Shown: in pieces, positions 32,644-42,914 of the stretch | Layout of the letters: every line of letters starts with the position of its first letter | Numbering within the stretch: position 1 is the stretch's first letter | Assembly (NCBI GenBank): GCA_038380435.1 | Contig: JAWZYU010000025.1 | Location: 52,088,691-52,152,690 of the forward strand | Direction of reading: 5' to 3' | DNA: 64,000 bases | Source: Ryuthela nishihirai | Taxonomy: Eukaryota; Arthropoda; Arachnida; Araneae; Heptathelidae | The notes under the pieces: model-generated | The model's database searches: none | What the model was told of the DNA's origin: nothing | The model's input: only the letters and a program-made list of their open reading frames with translations | Made by a program: the position numbers and the translations under genes

Positions 32644-32851
32644 AATAAATAAAATAAATACCTCCTCAAGCAGCTGCTTGCCACAGAGGTCTGACAGGAG
32701 CCTGCCAGTTTTATATGCTGTAGTAGAAGGTCTGAGAGGATGGCAGGACCTCAGAGAAAAACGACACATACATCCATTCCTTACCCGGGGCTCGAACCCA
32801 GGTCCCTTAGATCAGTAGCCAAGCGTGCTAACCACTTGACCATGGGATGGC
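32644..32851 (-). mobile_element. SINE family B, full length with 12-bp duplication
   Basis: The best copy of the family. ATAGGTATAATA flanks it at 32632-32643 and 32852-32863. On the minus strand the head has TGGTCAAGTGGTTAGCACGC (A box) and GACCTGGGTTCGAGCCCCGG (B box). The middle has TCCTCTCAGACCTTCTACT, and the 3' end is AAGCAGCTGCTTGAGG with a TATTTATTTTATTTA tail. Confidence 0.93.
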
Positions 32852-33890
32852 ATAGGTATAATAGAAAACAAAAAGTATTGCTACTTTTTTTGGGGACAAA
32901 GTGGAGTAACTTACTAATACTACAATTCGTCAAAACATTTCACTCACATCAAGATTATAACCAATGTATTATCGTTCGCTAAGCTTAGTGTTGTATTACT
33001 GTACCCATTATATTGCACTACGTTCAAATATATGCAATTAGATGCATTGAAAAGTTTTGAAAGTGTAATAGAAGTGCATGAAAGAAAATTTAAAACTTGA
33101 AAGTTATGTAAAGTCCTAATACACCAATACTCGATGGAGCGATGCGACTAAAAGCGGAATGGTTAAAAACCGCAGAACCTAATATAGCACAATATTTCTC
33201 TGTATATGAGGCCTTGGACTTGGCTACGTCATCCAACTTCTTTGAAGTAGGCTGTCGGATGTGGCTCCAGATGGAGAGTGTCCCTATTGGATCCCCTCTG
33301 TCTGGACTCATGTCTGATGTCATTATGAGGCATGTGGAGGAGACAGCCTTGGCGAAGGCTACTTACAAACCGTCCCTCTACATGTAGTATGTGGATGATG
33401 TGTTAATTTTTTGGCCCCATGATATTGATAAATTGCATGAATTTATACAGATAATTAATGGAATTTTACCCAGTATAAAATTCACCTTGGAATCTGAAAT
33501 AAAACAACAATTACCATATTTGGATATAATGGTAACACAATAGAGAAAACATTGTGAAACAATTGTTTACCGAAAAACAACTCATATACCCACATATATT
33601 CCTGCTAACTCTTGTCATCTCCTAAAGTATAAAAAGGCTAGTATTTTAGCCCATTACATTAGGGCATATCAGTACTGCTCTAAGCAGAATGCTCTTCAGG
33701 ATGAATTAAATTATATAAACTTAACAGCTTCTAATGCTGGTTATACACAAAATCAATTAAAGAGATGGAATAATAATGTTAAATACATAGTTAATTGTAA
33801 TTCTCAACCCATACCTAACCAGCAAACCATCCCAGATAATTTTGCTCATAGTTTTCCAAACATGGAAAACATTTCAGAAACTTTAGATCA

Positions 33891-34404
33891 TCATCATCAT
33901 CCTCAAGCAGCCATGGGCTACGGAGGTCCAACCAGACCGTGCAATTTAGTTCTCCAAGCAAGTCTATCCTGAGCTACATCTACTGCATCTGGCCACTGCA
34001 TACCAATTTTAACAAGGTCCTGTTTGACATTGTCTGCCCACCGCATCCTAGGTCTCCCCTTCTTTCTCAGGCCTTTAGGCACACTGTTCATAACCCTATT
34101 CGCCAATCTATAATTATTCATACGGGCAACATGGCCAAACCAACGGAGTCTCTCTCTGCTCAATATGCTGCTTAAAGGAGGTTGCAAACTCCTTTGCCTA
34201 ACCTCATCATTAGTTACAAAGTTGAACCACCTAATGCCAAGATACTGTGTAAACATCTGGAATCAAATCTGGAATCTAGTTTCCTGTTATCTTGTTTACA
34301 AAGTGTCCAAGTTTCACTACCATAACTAACCCTAGAAAGAACCAAACTATTATACAGTCTAATTTTAGTCTTTAGGTGTATACGCCTATTTCTCCACTCT
34401 CCAC
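33891..34404 (-). mobile_element. LINE 3' fragment nested in the Penelope element
   Basis: It is the same family as 12969-15076, on the minus strand. At the left border its tail reads ATGATGATG on that strand, followed inward by the complement of GGACCTCCGTAGCCCATGG. The C-terminal protein segment is seen (GIRWFNFVTNDEVRQ, RERLRWFGHVARM, KGLRKKGRPRMRW). ACTTTAGATCA flanks it at 33880-33890 and 34405-34415, an 11-bp target duplication. Strong 5' truncation. It is younger than the Penelope copy. Confidence 0.93.
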
Positions 34405-34671
34405 ACTTTAGATCATACATTACAAAAATATAATATAAAATTACCCACTGCTATAACACATTAAAAAAAAACTTGGTAATAAACGATAGGAATAGAAAAC
34501 AGCCCACTGGTGGTGTGTGTCAAATTACAATACCAGATCTTTTAAATATACTTAATGGAAAAAACAAATACATAGGAAAAACATTTCGGCAATATGTTGA
34601 TAGAATGTACGAACATCAGGATGATATACGGAAAAATAATTCTAACAAGGCCTTGGCTCAACTGTCTTAAA

Positions 34672-34959
34672 CAGGCGTGTCCAACCCGCGGCCCTGGACA
34701 GTTAGTAATGCGGCCCACAAAATAGTAAACTTTACGTGTTTACGACATAAGCTTTCAACATGATTATGTGATTTTCAGCGAGTTTTTGATATCCCACTAG
34801 TTTTATGTTGCCCTATTTTAATTTTATAATAAAAAACAGAAAATAAATTAAGTTTTATTATTCATATACATTAACTATATAGCATATTTTATGTGTGGCC
34901 CAAAACAATTCATCTTCACTCGATGTGGCCCAGGAAAGTCAAAAGGTTGGACACGCCTG
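34672..34959. mobile_element. hAT MITE nested in the Penelope element
   Basis: Termini CAGGCGTGTCCAACC and GGTTGGACACGCCTG are perfect 15-bp inverted repeats of the familiar CAGG-GTGTCCAACC hAT type. GTCTTAAA flanks it at 34664-34671 and 34960-34967, the 8-bp duplication of hAT elements. No coding capacity. Confidence 0.95.
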
Positions 34960-35227
34960 GTCTTAAATAACAACTTACAAATTAATCACATTGATTACAA
35001 ACTGTTATTGGCCCCTAAAACAAAATAGCAACTGCAATATGCAGAAAAATTACTTATACATGCACACCGCAATAATGTATGCAACATGGAGATTCTCCCT
35101 CTACCGTCAGCATTGAATCTCCTGTTGCATCATTATGCAGGTGCAACCACACATACGTAGCATGTTGTACCAACATCATGTAGGTAGTGAGACTGGCTTA
35201 AATAGCCAAATCTGAAGGACTTTCACA

Positions 35228-35280
35228 TTGAGCCTGATGATCATGTAGAGATAGCCGACATGGCGAAATGTGTTGCTCAA
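35228..35280 (+). ncRNA. Hammerhead-ribozyme-like motif of the Penelope element
   Basis: TTGAGC (35228-35233) pairs perfectly with GCTCAA (35275-35280) as stem I. CTGATGA follows at 35234-35240. TCATGT (35241-35246) pairs with ACATGG (35258-35263) as stem II, and GAAA is at 35265-35268. A minimal stem III (A-U, U-G with a 2-base loop) leads to the cleavage triplet GTT at 35272-35274, directly before stem I. This is the minimal type I layout known for hammerheads of Penelope-like elements. The unpaired C at 35264 suggests a one-base loss in stem II, so this copy may be weak or inactive. Confidence 0.65.
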
Positions 35281-35330
35281 TGTCACCGGGATGCAGGCTA
35301 GACAGCCTTTTAATGAATTTTTAATCATAA

Positions 35331-35915
35331 GTCAGCCACTTTTATTGACATTTTAAAATGTTCAGTAGTAGTTATATTTTAATCTTAATATGTAAGAATG
35401 TGCAATGTTGGACAAAAGAGGATATTGACCAGTAACTATCATGATTTGAACTGTGTAATGACGTTAACAGCATATCAAGTCCATTATTGTGTATGCTGCC
35501 ACTGTTGTGAAGATACTGCTAATGTGTTTGATGCTAACTTAAGATCTTGAACTCTGGTTATATATTGTATATAGTGATTTAGTTGGCAATTTTTTAAACA
35601 TATAGATATAATATTGGGGTTAGAATTACCCACTTTTCCTATTTAAACAATGTTGCTTATACTGATGTTTTCAGCCTAAAGTTGTATTGTACTGTCTTAA
35701 AAGTTTAATTCATTACCTATAACAGAATCTAGGTCAAACTTGAAACTAGTTTAAACATGGTTTAAATTATAAAGGACCAAAATATTGAAGTGGCAGGAGA
35801 GTTTAAAACAATTTATATAAAAAATTCTGTCACATTTCAAAAGTGATTGTTTAGAGTGAAATTATAAAATGTTATTAATATTTCTCATTGAATTTTCAAG
35901 TGGCATTCAAATAAT
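35331..35915. other. Intronic stretch, nothing recognised
   Basis: A+T-rich sequence between the Penelope-like element and the next inverted repeat. Nothing recognised. Confidence 0.35.
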
Positions 35916-35919
35916 GTGA

Positions 35920-36022
35920 TTCATATATTAAGGAAGATATCACTCTGGATTTAGTGTCTATCACTTTTCCTCCAAAATTGCTAGACATGAAATTCACATT
36001 GATATCTTCCTTAGTATATGAA
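35920..36022. repeat. Inverted repeat, 23-bp arms
   Basis: TTCATATATTAAGGAAGATATCA on the left faces TGATATCTTCCTTAGTATATGAA on the right with one mismatch, spaced by about 57 bases. The terminal motif is not one I recognise. It may be a small MITE or fold-back. Confidence 0.65.
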
Positions 36023-36092
36023 TAAATATGTCAAAAAAAAATTCTCTTCAATTTAATAGTATGATTCATTTTTTGTTAAATGTATTAATATT

Positions 36093-36199
36093 CTGCTGAG
36101 GTCCTGCCATCCTCTCAGATCTTCTACTGTGGCATATAAACTGACAGGTTCCTGTCAGACCTCTGTGGCAAGCAGCTGCTTGAGGAGGTATTTACTATT
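36093..36199 (+). mobile_element. SINE family B, 5'-truncated
   Basis: It starts within CTGCTGAGGTCCTGCCATCC and runs through CTACTGTGGCATATAAACTG and GACCTCTGTGGCAAGCAGC to the GCTTGAGGAGGTATTTA tail. No tRNA head. Confidence 0.85.
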
Positions 36200-36789
36200 T
36201 ATTATTCATAAACAAAACAACTTATTAACTGATAGGGGCCCTCATTAACCATTTCAGTAGTAAATAACTTATCATTCACTCGCATCTCTTGAACATAGGT
36301 AATCTTGATACAGTTTATATAAGGGCTACTAAGTAGCTATATATGGTGTAAGAAATATATTCTTTAGCCCTTGAAAAATTCTAAAAAATATAAAAATAGA
36401 GTGTTTTTGAAAACGAACTATGAAAAACAAATGACTGAAAATCGTAAAATATTAAATGCGTGTAATTTTATCCAAAATTTCAGCTTTTGCATTCCAGACA
36501 TTTTTTTTTTCTGTTTTTGCCATTTTTGCACTTAGTCATAATTCTTTTGGCTTTTAACTATTTTGCTTTCAAGCCATAAATCTTTTGACTTTTTTTTTTC
36601 TGTTTATTGATGATACAAGTTTATTCAAAGTTAACAACATAATGATGCTTTTGCATAGTATTCAATTTTAGAAGATTGAATTTAGGTTAAATAAAATGAG
36701 AATCAAATTAATTCTCTATCATTTCTTTTTAATTTGAAACTACCACACTCAAAGCTATACAATGTAAGCATTTGCACCCTTCTCACTAG

Positions 36790-37250
36790 CGATGAGTTCT
36801 GGCTCTAACTTTTTCAGACTGAACTCAGTCTTAAATAGTACAAACAACTTTGGGCACAAAGTAATTTAAATTTCAAATATTTTTAAAAATTTTGAAAGGC
36901 AGAAATATGAAATATTTTTATTATAATCTGAACATTTTAATCAGTCTTAGTAAATAAAAATAAGCACCACATAGCTTTTATGTTTTGCATATTCTCCTAT
37001 TTTTAATAAAATAATAACTCTTTGTATTTGTAATGATGCTACCCACATAATTTCAGTTTCTGATAGTATTTCTAGTATTTTTCATTCCAAATAGCATTAA
37101 CATTCAATTTTGTAAAACGATTTTAATTAATATTCATTTTAGTACATATTATTTATGATGCATCTGGATTTCTTTTTCCCAAAGTGGGCTCATGCAGGTG
37201 CAGATTTAAAAAACTGAGCCTGAAAATGATCTCCACTTCTCACTAAACAA
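36790..37250 (-). repeat. Dispersed A block, reversed copy
   Basis: The complement contains GACTGATTAAAATGTTCAGA and AAGACTGAGTTCAGTCTG, with CAGGCTCAGTTTTTTAAATC nearby. It matches the A-block neighbourhoods at 9000 and 31130. A segment with ATTCCAAATAGCATTAACAT at 37085 is the reverse of sequence near 31365. Confidence 0.4.
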
Positions 37251-37507
37251 TCTTCTTTAATGTTTTGCATATTTTTTTCTGACTTCCCAATCAAAAGTCA
37301 TCATAATAGCCTTTGCATTTAGGCATGTGGTTGGGGGTGCTATTTTATAACACTCCTGACTGGTTTGCTGACGTTCTTAGGCTTGAGACCATGTTGTAAT
37401 TGATTTCCGTTAACCCACATCTAGCTCTCAGCAAGATAGGAGACACCGATAGGCTCAGAAAAACTACTTTTCATTGTATGAGGCATTAAATCATCACTCT
37501 GTCTTCA

Positions 37508-37893
37508 GGTTAAGTTGTTTTACCTCTGAGTGGCACTTTTTTTGCACAAAATTGGGTAAATGGCTGAATCAAGGGAGAGAAGCTCAGAGAAGATTGGGAG
37601 AGGGGACCCACTGGATAGCTGTTAGGAAACAAGTGGTAGTCTCCCATCAATGCCATCCAGCATGTTCTTTGACATGCACAGACTCTGGCTCTCCCACACA
37701 CAGGGCCATAGCTTAATGTCCAATCCTACGGACGGCAGCCTTTCCAAGTCCATGGGTGTACCCTATTGACTGACGAAAATAGGTGGGGAGTTTTCTGGAG
37801 ATAAATCTCAATGCTGGTCCAAGTGAGACTTGAACCTGGGAACTGCAGATTACAAGCATTGCATGCTACCAACTGAGCCATACCTGCTCCATG
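37508..37893 (-). mobile_element. SINE family A, nearly full length
   Basis: It is reversed: AAGTTGTTTTACCTCTGAG at the left, AGAGGGGACCCACTGGATAG in the body, and at the right the complement of the tRNA head (GAGACTTGAACCTGGGAAC, then CTACCAACTGAGCCATACC). Confidence 0.85.
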
Positions 37894-37894
37894 T

Positions 37895-38090
37895 TTAGGA
37901 GAGCCCTCCTATGATGAGTACATTGAAGGAGATGCTGGATGATTTTAAGAGATTTCCACCTATCTCCTAATGGTTGCCAGGTGGATCCCCTTCCTCTTCT
38001 CAACCCTGGGGTGGGGGAGGGTCCTTGTGACCCAATCTTTAGCCCATTGTATATACAAAAGTGTTGCTCAGAGGTAAAGCATTTCAAAAC
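37895..38090 (+). mobile_element. SINE family A, 3' half, head-to-head with the previous copy
   Basis: In plus orientation: AGGAGATGCTGGATGATTTT, ACCTATCTCCTAATGG, TTTAGCCCATTGTATATAC and GCTCAGAGGTAAAGCATTTC. It directly abuts the reversed copy, so the pair forms a loose inverted repeat. Confidence 0.75.
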
Positions 38091-38361
38091 TGGCATAGCC
38101 GTTTTTTGAATGGTGACAAAATTCTGCATCTTCAACACATGTCTGTTTATAGAATATATATATTATAAAGATAATAATAATGCCTTTGCTCAAGTGCAAA
38201 CACAATATCAATTGAATGAAAAACAACATGAATGAATTTTAGGAATTACATATAATTCTTTTATATACAATCAGTGGCAATAGCCAAGATTAACCAAATT
38301 ATTTCTAATTATTAGGTTTTTCAAAAATTTTAACATTTTTATTATTGCAAGTTAATGAACA

Positions 38362-38510
38362 AATAAATAAAACACCCCTCAAGCAGATGCTTGCCACATA
38401 AATTTTACATGAGCCTGTCAAAATAATAAACTTGTCTTTTATGTAGGGCTTGAACCCAGTTTCCTAAGATCAGTAGCCAAGCAAGCTAACCATTCAGCCA
38501 CCAGGAAACT
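38362..38510 (-). mobile_element. SINE family B with internal deletion
   Basis: AAAACACCCCTCAAGCAG, then GATGCTTGCCACATAAATTT at the tail side. The tRNA-like head complement GGGCTTGAACCCAGTTTCC, then TCAGTAGCCAAGCAAGC is on the other side. The middle (about 60 bases) is missing. Confidence 0.75.
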
Positions 38511-38653
38511 GATGAATAAATGATTCTTAAAATCAAATTTCCTGAATGAGGGGAGATCGCATCCTCAGTTCTCCCACCCCCTCCTTTGTTACTATGAGAT
38601 AACTCATAGTTATATATATATATATACAGGTACTAGACTGAAAAATGGAAATA

Positions 38654-40175
38654 CACTGCTCACAAAAATTAGGGGATATTTCAAAATGAATATGAAGCGA
38701 TAAAAAAAAGCATTTGATTTTTTTTTATTAAACAAGAACATCAGAAAAGCAAACAACAAGTCAAAGAAAGTTGTTCAATTATGCAAATGAGATGCAAAAC
38801 TTTTTAATTTCATTGGTGAAAATGCATTATACAAAAGGCTGAAAGTACTGGAGTATCTGCACGTTCCCTGATCTTGAAAGTGCACATCCTGCAATTTCCC
38901 AGCCCTTGCAGTGCCCCTGCAACATGATTTGCCCGAATGCGAAGCACGGAAAGCCATAGGACGCCTTGAAGCTGGTCAAACACAGACGACAGTGGCAACA
39001 GCACTTGGAACATCCCAAAGCGTGATTAGCAGACTGTGGAATTGCTTTCAAGAGACTGGTACAGTACGAAGAGGATGAGGGCAGGGTCGCCCATCTGCCA
39101 CAACAGCAAGAGATACTGCTACTTGACCTTATTGGCAGAAGGAACAGGCACAGCAATGCAACAGAGCTGCGGGAACAGTTTCTTGCTGCCACTAGATGAT
39201 GGATATGCACCCAGACCATACGAAATCGGCTCCATTGTGTTGGACTGCATGCCCGTCGACCAATGGTATGCATTCCGTTATCTGCTGAACACCGTAGAAC
39301 CTGTAGAAGGTGGGCTGATGAGCATCGTCATTGGACCCATGATGAGTGGTCAACTGTCCTCTTCTCTGATGAGTCATGGTTCAGTCTGCAGCCTGACAAT
39401 CATCGTGTCCTGATCTGGCATGAACGAGGAACATGGGAGAATCCACGTTTCATGCGAGAAAGGGACTCCTTCGGTGGGGGTGGAATCATGGTGTGGGCTG
39501 GCATCAGCATTGGTGGTCGTACCGACCTCCACATTATCAGAAACAGATTGCTGACTGCTGTCAGATATCAAGATGAGGTCCTGCACCCTATAGTGGTACT
39601 CTATGCTGGAGCAGTTGGAAACAACTTTCTTTTCATGGACAATAATGCAAGACCCCACCGTGCGCATCTCGTCAACAACATGCTTCAGGAGGCAGGAATT
39701 GAACGCATGGACTGGCCTTCACGTTCTCCAGACCTGAATCCCATTGAACATGCTTGGGATGCAGTGGGAAGACATCTTGCAAACCTTCCAATGCCTCCCA
39801 CAACACTTCTTGAGCTGGAAGTTGCCCTGGATTAAGAGTGGCAGAGGATCCCACAAGAACTGCTGGACATTCTGATCCTCTCCATGCCCCACCGCAGTCA
39901 GTGTGTTTTGGCAGTCTTGGGTGACCATACACCCTACTGAACAGTCAATGTGTGGCACTCTCGTCCAGTTTGACACACTTCTGTTCACCCCACCAATATG
40001 TCACTTGCTACTCAACACGACAATTGAGTTTGCATCTCATTTGCATAATTGAACAACTTTCTTTGACTTGTCGTTTGCTTTTCTGATGTTCTTCTTAATA
40101 AAAAAAATTCAAATGCTTCTTTTTTTTATAGCTTTATATTCATTTTGAAATATCCCCTAATTTTTGTGAGCAGTG
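38654..40175 (+). mobile_element. Tc1-like transposon, complete ends
   Basis: The ends are CACTGCTCACAAAAATTAGG and its complement, with TA at 38652-38653 and 40176-40177. The 1522-bp element has long terminal inverted repeats of roughly 145 bp (through AACAAGTCAAAGAAAGTTG and AATTATGCAAATGAGATGC). The length and ends are typical of complete Tc1-family elements. It is inserted in the left arm of the outer MITE. Confidence 0.95.
38900..39900 (+). pseudogene. Tc1-type transposase, recently inactivated
   Basis: The product would cut and paste the element at TA sites. The DNA-binding part reads AIGRLEAGQTQTTVATALGT, then SQSVISRLWNCFQETG with a stop and frame change near 39078. Then come RNRHSNATELREQFLAATR, two stops, and CTQTIRNRLHCVGLHARRP. 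The long open part (39263-39835) holds the catalytic core: LFSDESWFSL (Asp near 39368), NFLFMDNNARPHRAHL (second Asp) and SPDLNPIEHAWD (Glu). By my count 35 residues separate the second Asp and the Glu, against 34 in most Tc1 elements. A TAA follows LEVALD, where related proteins run on; the remaining frame (EWQRIPQELLDILI) is open after it. Confidence 0.9.
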
Positions 40176-40524
40176 TAGTTCCATGTTACATCAATAGATA
40201 ATCACATTCAGAGCTCAGTAACTTCTTCAATATAGATTTTTATTTTAGTGAAAAATATGTCTAAAGATGAATTAAAGATCTAAATCAAATCTACCTAAAT
40301 TCAGATTTTAAACAGCAATTTTTCAGTATTCATAGAGTTATGCTTCACTATTTAACAGATACAAAAAAAAATTGACCCCAAATTTTAATTAGCACATTAA
40401 AAGAGATTAGGAGATCAGTAACGCATGCAGTGCACCTTGCACTCTACTAGAGTCAGCTATAATCTCTGATCTCAACCTGTTTTAATTAAATTTTAGAGTC
40501 AGTTTTTTCGTAGCCTGTTAAATA

Positions 40525-42708
40525 TACTGCTCGACATTGAAAGTGCTCTACCCAGAAGGACACGTCGTACAAACATGCAAATAGAAGGGTGTGTGTGCGC
40601 AGTTGAGATATGCAAATGATGATAATCCAGAGCCAATGACGTGTGTGGCTCAAGAGATAAAAGGTGCAAGAAGGAACAGGGATGGTATTGTGTTTATGCA
40701 GGTGGAAGTCATGTGAATGGTTGAGATTAGGTGGTTCTGCTTGGAAATTGTTCAGCAAAGGCCGAAAAGCCTGTACATGCTGTCAGCAGGTTTATCATCA
40801 TTTTAATGCTTTTGAGAGAAGAAAAAATATAGGCCTATGTGAAGCTGGATGGACTACACGTATTGCTGCCCATGTTCATCGGGATGCACAAACTGTTGGA
40901 TGTTGGCAACAGTGGCGAAATGAAGGTTCTAGCGTACATTGCAGAGGGAGTGGTACTGTCTGACAGACGTCAGCATGGCTTGATAGGCACATTGTTCAAC
41001 ATGCTCGTTCGTCACCACAGAGTACTGCAGGTGATATTTGACAGGCTGTCAGCAGTCATGAACGTCCCCTATAATGACCCAAAAGGTAAACTGAAGGTTG
41101 CATGAGGTACATCTGTGCTCTAGGCAGCGTTAAGTCAACTGCCATTGAGTGCAAACCATCGCAGAGCTCATCTGGTTTGGTGCCGAAGTCATACGAACTG
41201 GGGTCATAAATGGAACACTGTTGTGTTTAGTGATGAATCCCATGTCTGTCTGGGTGTTGACGATCGACGAGTCCGTGGTGGCCACCTGGCGAGAGGAAAG
41301 ATCCAGCTTTTGTTCGTGCTGGCACACCGACCCTCAGCCAGGCATAATGGTATGGGGTGCTATTGGATATGGAAGCAGATCACCTCTTGTCCGCATCACG
41401 GGAACACTGACAGCTGCACAATACATTAGCATGGGTCTGGAGCCCGTTTTGTTACTGTTCCTGGGAGGCATGCAGCAGCCCATTTTCTAGCTTGACAGCT
41501 GTTGTGATGGTCCATCCATTCAATTTTACTTTTCCTTAGCTGGTTTTGCTTTATTTACGTTATATTTATCATTTGGGGGATTTATTTTATTTGGACTGAT
41601 TTCAATTTTTACTTCCGAGCTGTAGGAGTTCCTTTTGATTGTCAACCGTTAAAGCACGTGTAGGAGACGACCCCTCTTGTGTCATAGCTTGCACGATCGC
41701 CAGTTTATGCAAATGTCTTTCCCAGCACACAATAAACACTTGCTGGACTTGTACGCATGTAATAACTAAGTGACTTTAGGTCACAGAGTCATATAGCTAG
41801 AGATTGGTAGATAGAAATTGTTAGAGAGATTGTTAAGGAAGAGTGTGTTGTGATTACACACACTCTTCCTTAGTGGTGGCATTGGGCCATGGAGAGTACT
41901 TTTAGTGGAAGTTGAGATGATGTTACTTTAGATAGATGTGAGTTGCTAATGTATTCTACCATTGAGTTTGGTGAGTTGAATTTTTTGGAAATAAACTTTG
42001 TTTTAGAAACTTGAATTTTTGCTGTTTTTCTCTTGAGCAAAGTAAATTGATTTATTGATTGTATTTAAACTTTAAACTTGACAATCCTTTTTGAATTCTT
42101 ACTTGATAAGTAATGCCTGATAATATACATTAACGAACCCTATTTCAACTTGATTTGGCAAGTTATTGTTGCCTGGTGCCCGATACAGCTATCCGGAATT
42201 TGAATAAATTTTGATCCGATAAAAGGTCCAACTTTGAAAAGGTAATAATCTTTGGAGTGTTACACTGTGTACAAACTGCTAGGGTCGGCAGACAATGTTT
42301 GCAACATGTTCAAGTATAGCCATGGCCAGCATGATCTCCAGATTTATTTCCAGTAGAAAATCTCTGGGACCACATTGGACGACATGTGCAATCCTTATAC
42401 CAGCCAACACGGAATCTCGATGAATTATGGGAGCAAGTCAATGCTGCTTGGTGTGCAATTCCTCAGGACCATATCCATCAACTGTATGACTCCATGCCAT
42501 GCTGTATTGCTGCCTGCATTGCCATTCACGGCAATGCAACCGCCTACTGAGGCAGTCACACTGTGTTGCATTATCTCATCTGCTAACCGCTGTAAGTGGC
42601 TGCAAATTAAATCATGGTATGCCAATATGTATTACTATGTATGTGTGCTACATTTCATCCCTATCCCCTCACTCCTTCTGGGTGGTGCAATTTCAATGCC
42701 GTGCAGTG
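40525..42708 (+). mobile_element. Second Tc1-like transposon, split by an LTR-like insert
   Basis: The left end is ACTGCTCGACATTGAAAGTG and the right end is the complement of CACTGCACGGCATTGAAATT. Both continue to ACCCAGAAGGA-type sequence, and TA flanks both sides. Its transposase is unlike that of the first element. It reads KLDGLHVLLPMFIGMHK-type N-terminal words, VFSDESHVCLG (first Asp), MVWGAIGYGS and, after the insert, RQCLQHVQ, SPDLSPVENLWDHIGRH (Glu) and DHIHQLYDSMP. The DNARPH region with the second Asp is missing at the insertion point. It is broken by stops. Confidence 0.88.
41503..42264. mobile_element. Probable solo LTR inside the second Tc1
   Basis: A 762-bp insert starts TGTGATGG and ends GTGTTACA (TG...CA), and is flanked by CTGT at 41499-41502 and 42265-42268. 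It has no coding capacity and interrupts the transposase. An AATAAA lies near 41991, and a strong hairpin (arms 41834-41848 and 41858-41872, TAAGGAAGAGTGTGT) lies inside. TG...CA ends plus a 4-bp duplication suit a solo LTR of a Gypsy-type element. The family was not identified. Confidence 0.6.
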
Positions 42709-42914
42709 TATATTCCAGCGTTTGCAATTCTTTTTTGAGTACTGAACAAATATTGGGTAAAAATCGATATTTAGACAGATTTTATTGAAATCTTTATTTT
42801 TAGACATATTTTTCTTTAAAAATTATATTTAAGAAGTTATTCAGTTCTGAATGTGATTTTTTAATTGATATAACATGGAACTGTTTCTATTTTTCTGTCC
42901 AGTGCTTGTATATA

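Larger units (their letters stand above)
33115..35330 (+). mobile_element. Penelope-like element, 5'-truncated, twice interrupted
   Basis: The plus strand encodes a Penelope-type reverse transcriptase: ALDLATSSNFFEVGCRMWLQ, ESVPIGSPLSGLMSDVI, then YVDDVLIFWPHDIDKLHEF and FTLESEIKQQLPYLDIMV, then IVYRKTTHIPTYIPANSCH. The catalytic YVDD is intact (33388-33399), but TAG stops lie at 33385-33387 and 33541-33543. After a reverse-strand LINE (33891-34404) the reading resumes as a GIY-YIG-type nuclease (34473-34669), with GVCQI in place of GIY, KYIGKT, and R...EH further on. It is broken again by a hAT MITE (34672-34959). The 3' part holds a hammerhead-like motif (35228-35280). RT plus GIY-YIG is diagnostic of Penelope-like elements. 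Confidence 0.9.
38627..42908. mobile_element. Long-inverted-repeat MITE, copy 3, hosting two Tc1 elements
   Basis: Outer ends are CAGGTACTAGACTGAAAAAT (left) and the complement of CAAGCACTGGACAGAAAAAT (right), each next to TA. After removing the two Tc1 insertions the left arm reads ...GTTCCATGTTACATC, CATTCAGAGCTCAGTAACTT and CAGTATTCATAGAGTTATG. The right arm (42728-42908) is its complement (AAGAAGTTATTCAGTTCTGA, TATAACATGGAACTG). It is the same family as 28396-28967. Confidence 0.8.

Noticed and set aside
39672..39988. Open frames on the minus strand in the first Tc1
   Set aside because: Both are antisense shadows of the transposase C-terminal region on the plus strand.
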